A stretch of 64,000 bases of DNA from Deferribacter thermophilus (GTDB taxonomy: Bacteria > Chrysiogenota > Deferribacteres > Deferribacterales > Deferribacteraceae): positions 1-64,000 of the forward strand of contig NZ_JAPNXM010000009.1 of assembly GCF_049472675.1 (NCBI RefSeq). The letters are read 5' to 3'. Positions 62,198-64,000 of the stretch are shown here, piece by piece. Below the pieces are notes generated by a model. That model saw only the letters and a list, made by a program, of their open reading frames with translations. It was not told the origin of the DNA and did no database searches. Both the position numbers and the translations under genes were made by a program. Numbering within the stretch: position 1 is the first letter of the stretch; every line of letters begins with the position of its first letter.

Positions 62198-63272
62198 TAT
62201 TTTTTATCCTTTGAGTGAACATTTTATAATTTTCAATGTTTTCAAATACATTACTTTCCGTACTATCTATGCGCTGATTACTTCATTTATAATTGCAGTT
62301 ATTTTAGGGCCAAAAATAATAAAAAGATTAAAAAAGATGCAGATTTCACAGAAAGTAAAAGGGTATGAGCCTGAAAGACATAAAGAAAAAGAAGGAACCC
62401 CTACTATGGGAGGGATTTTGATAATTATTAGCAGTACTGTATCAACTCTATTATGGGCTGATTTAAGAAACAGCTATATATGGATAGTTTTATATGGATA
62501 TATTTTTACTGCATTGATAGGGTTATACGATGATTATATAAAAACTGTTAAGAAGAATCCTGAAGGTTTATCAGCAAGAAGAAAATTTATATCACAAGTT
62601 ATTGTAGCCATAACAACAGCCCTATTAATTATTTGGGTGGATAGAGCTAATATTGCTACAAAATTGTTCTTCCCATTTTTCAAGAACTGGATTTTTGATC
62701 TGTCTTATTTTTATATTTTGTTTGCTGTATTTATTATAGTAGGTACTTCTAATGCAGTAAACTTAACGGATGGGCTTGATGGCCTTGCTATAATGCCTTC
62801 TGTGATCTCTTTTGGTACTTTTATACTTTTTGCTTATCTTGCTGGTCATATCAAATTTGCTAATTATTTGCATATACCTTATGTTTCAGGTTCTGGTGAG
62901 CTCTCAATATTTTGTGGCAGTATGGTTGGTGCTGGTCTTGGTTTTCTATGGTTTAATGCCTTTCCTGCTTCAGTTTTTATGGGAGATGTTGGTAGCTTAT
63001 CCATAGGTTCTGCATTAGGAACTATTTCAATAATAGTAAAACAAGAAATTGTGTTGGCAATTGTTGGTGGTGTGTTTGTTTTAGAGACATTGTCTGTAAT
63101 TTTACAAGTAGGCTTTTTTAAAGCAACAAATGGTAAAAGGCTTTTTAGAATGGCGCCAATTCATCATCATTTTGAGTTGAAAGGGTGGTCTGAACCCAAA
63201 ATTATTGTAAGATTTTGGATATTGTCCTTTTTGTTAGCGTTGTTAGCTTTGAGTACATTAAAACTAAGGTGA
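62187..63272 (+). CDS. mraY: Phospho-N-acetylmuramoyl-pentapeptide transferase
   Basis: Inner-membrane enzyme that makes lipid I from UDP-MurNAc-pentapeptide and undecaprenyl phosphate. The 361 residues have about ten membrane segments and the catalytic Asp motifs GLYDDYIKT and NLTDGLDGLA, with MAPIHHHFELKGW near the end. The N-terminal EGTPTMGGIL stretch is typical. It overlaps murF and precedes murD by 3 bases. Confidence -1.
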   Translation: MLYNIFYPLSEHFIIFNVFKYITFRTIYALITSFIIAVILGPKIIKRLKKMQISQKVKGYEPERHKEKEGTPTMGGILIIISSTVSTLLWADLRNSYIWIVLYGYIFTALIGLYDDYIKTVKKNPEGLSARRKFISQVIVAITTALLIIWVDRANIATKLFFPFFKNWIFDLSYFYILFAVFIIVGTSNAVNLTDGLDGLAIMPSVISFGTFILFAYLAGHIKFANYLHIPYVSGSGELSIFCGSMVGAGLGFLWFNAFPASVFMGDVGSLSIGSALGTISIIVKQEIVLAIVGGVFVLETLSVILQVGFFKATNGKRLFRMAPIHHHFELKGWSEPKIIVRFWILSFLLALLALSTLKLR

Positions 63273-63275
63273 AAA

Positions 63276-64000
63276 ATGAAAGCTGCAATTTTAGGTTATG
63301 GAGTTAGTGGTAAAAGTTCAGAAAATTTATTGAAACATCTGCTGAATATTAATGATATTTTAATTTATGATGATAAAGACAGTGACTGTTTGCCGATAAA
63401 AGAGTTTAATGATGAATTTTTCGACTTAGTTGTTATAAGCCCTGGGATAAATCTTAGCAATTTGGCAATTAAAGACAAAAGAAAGATTATAAGCGAGTAT
63501 GAGCTATCATTTAATCTTGCTAAAAATAAAACATTTATTGGTATAACTGGAACAAATGGTAAATCAACAACCACTTTTTTAACATCACAACTATTTGAAA
63601 AAGTGGGATTAAAGAGTGTTGCATGTGGAAATATTGGTTATCCACTTGGTGAGGCAATTTTAGAAGATTATGATTATTTCATTGTGGAGTTTTCTAGTTT
63701 CCAAATAGATTTATTGAAAGAGGGTAAATATTTAGATGCAGCTGCAATTATAAATTTAACCCCAGATCATTTGGATAGATATGGAAGCTTTGAAAAATAT
63801 GTAAACTCAAAATTAAGAATTTCAAAGATGTTAAAAGAATGTGGCTATCTTGTTGTTGGTAAGGATATAACAGCTTATTTTGATGATTATGATACTGTGA
63901 TTGATTCACAATTTAAAGAATATCCAAAATTAGATGATGACTGTCTAATTTTTGGTGAGTTTTATATAAATATAAGAAAATTTCCACTAATCGGAAATCA
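63276..64000 (+). CDS. murD: UDP-MurNAc-L-alanine:D-glutamate ligase (cut by window end)
   Basis: The ATG at 63276, preceded by AAGGTG, opens a frame that runs to the last base, giving about 241 residues of the N-terminal and central domains. The ATP loop GITGTNGKSTTTFL and the CGNIGYPLGEAI and FSSFQIDLL segments are MurD marks. Adds D-glutamate to UDP-MurNAc-L-Ala. The C-terminal part lies outside the window. Its place after mraY is the standard dcw order. Confidence -1.
   Translation, partial: MKAAILGYGVSGKSSENLLKHLLNINDILIYDDKDSDCLPIKEFNDEFFDLVVISPGINLSNLAIKDKRKIISEYELSFNLAKNKTFIGITGTNGKSTTTFLTSQLFEKVGLKSVACGNIGYPLGEAILEDYDYFIVEFSSFQIDLLKEGKYLDAAAIINLTPDHLDRYGSFEKYVNSKLRISKMLKECGYLVVGKDITAYFDDYDTVIDSQFKEYPKLDDDCLIFGEFYINIRKFPLIGN

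Overview
This window comes from an AT-rich (roughly 30% G+C by eye), Gram-negative, motile anaerobe. The likeliest source is the Deferribacteres (Deferribacter-like). Pointers are a DUF3373-type outer-membrane porin, a SfrB/SfrA NAD(P)H oxidoreductase pair of the kind known from Geobacter, a single-chain pyruvate:ferredoxin oxidoreductase, a flavodiiron/rubredoxin oxygen-detoxification pair, LptD and DAP-type MurE. The assignment rests on protein character only. I see no rRNA, tRNA, CRISPR array, insertion sequence or prophage. Most of the window is ordinary chromosomal core.

Layout: 83-1772 is a porin gene broken by one base. 1.8-2.2 kb is a repeat-rich gap. 2.3-5.7 kb is pheS-pheT. 5.8-8.7 kb (minus) is thiC-thiE-thiL behind a TPP riboswitch. 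9.6-13.8 kb is sfrB-sfrA. 13.9-17.2 kb holds a zinc-ribbon protein, a short-chain dehydrogenase, a patatin and two tandem GntR/FCD regulators. 17.3-22.2 kb is purS-purQ-purL-purF followed by a small gene with an in-frame TGA and a SECIS-like hairpin (putative selenoprotein). 22.2-31.5 kb holds a lytic transglycosylase, an AGCS symporter, sfsA, recN, dedA, an M23 peptidase, radC, a DUF4139 protein and an NDUFA9-like epimerase. 31.5-36.4 kb (minus) is pyrF-pyrE and nifJ. 36.6-40.3 kb is an acyl-CoA synthetase and ktrB-ktrA. 40.3-48.9 kb (minus) is rubredoxin-FDP and an overlapping accD-folC-lptD-epimerase-unknown-DHH run. 48.9-49.2 kb is a frameshifted small cytochrome c. 49.2-53 kb is fliD-fliS with two small genes. 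53-55.9 kb is a LOG protein and a sensor kinase. 56.0 kb to the end is the dcw cluster, mraZ-rsmH-ftsL-ftsI-murE-murF-mraY-murD (murD cut by the window edge).

How the parts connect: PurS, PurQ and the short PurL form one FGAM synthase, and PurF primes the pathway. The putative selenoprotein follows purF by 2 bases and probably shares its transcript. The sfrBA upstream region and the gntR upstream region share a near-identical palindrome (16 of 18 bases), which suggests that a GntR protein controls both itself and the oxidoreductase. The dcw promoter is followed by three TGGTA boxes at exact 10-base spacing, matching the arrangement MraZ binds. fliD has a good sigma-28 promoter.

The strongest candidates for something new are the putative UGA-decoded thioredoxin-fold protein in the purine operon, the shared GntR operator, and two promoters (radC, ktrB) that place the transcription start on the ATG itself. 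Two genes (porin, cytochrome c) are each broken by a single base in a short homopolymer, so either they are decaying or the assembly has indel errors.
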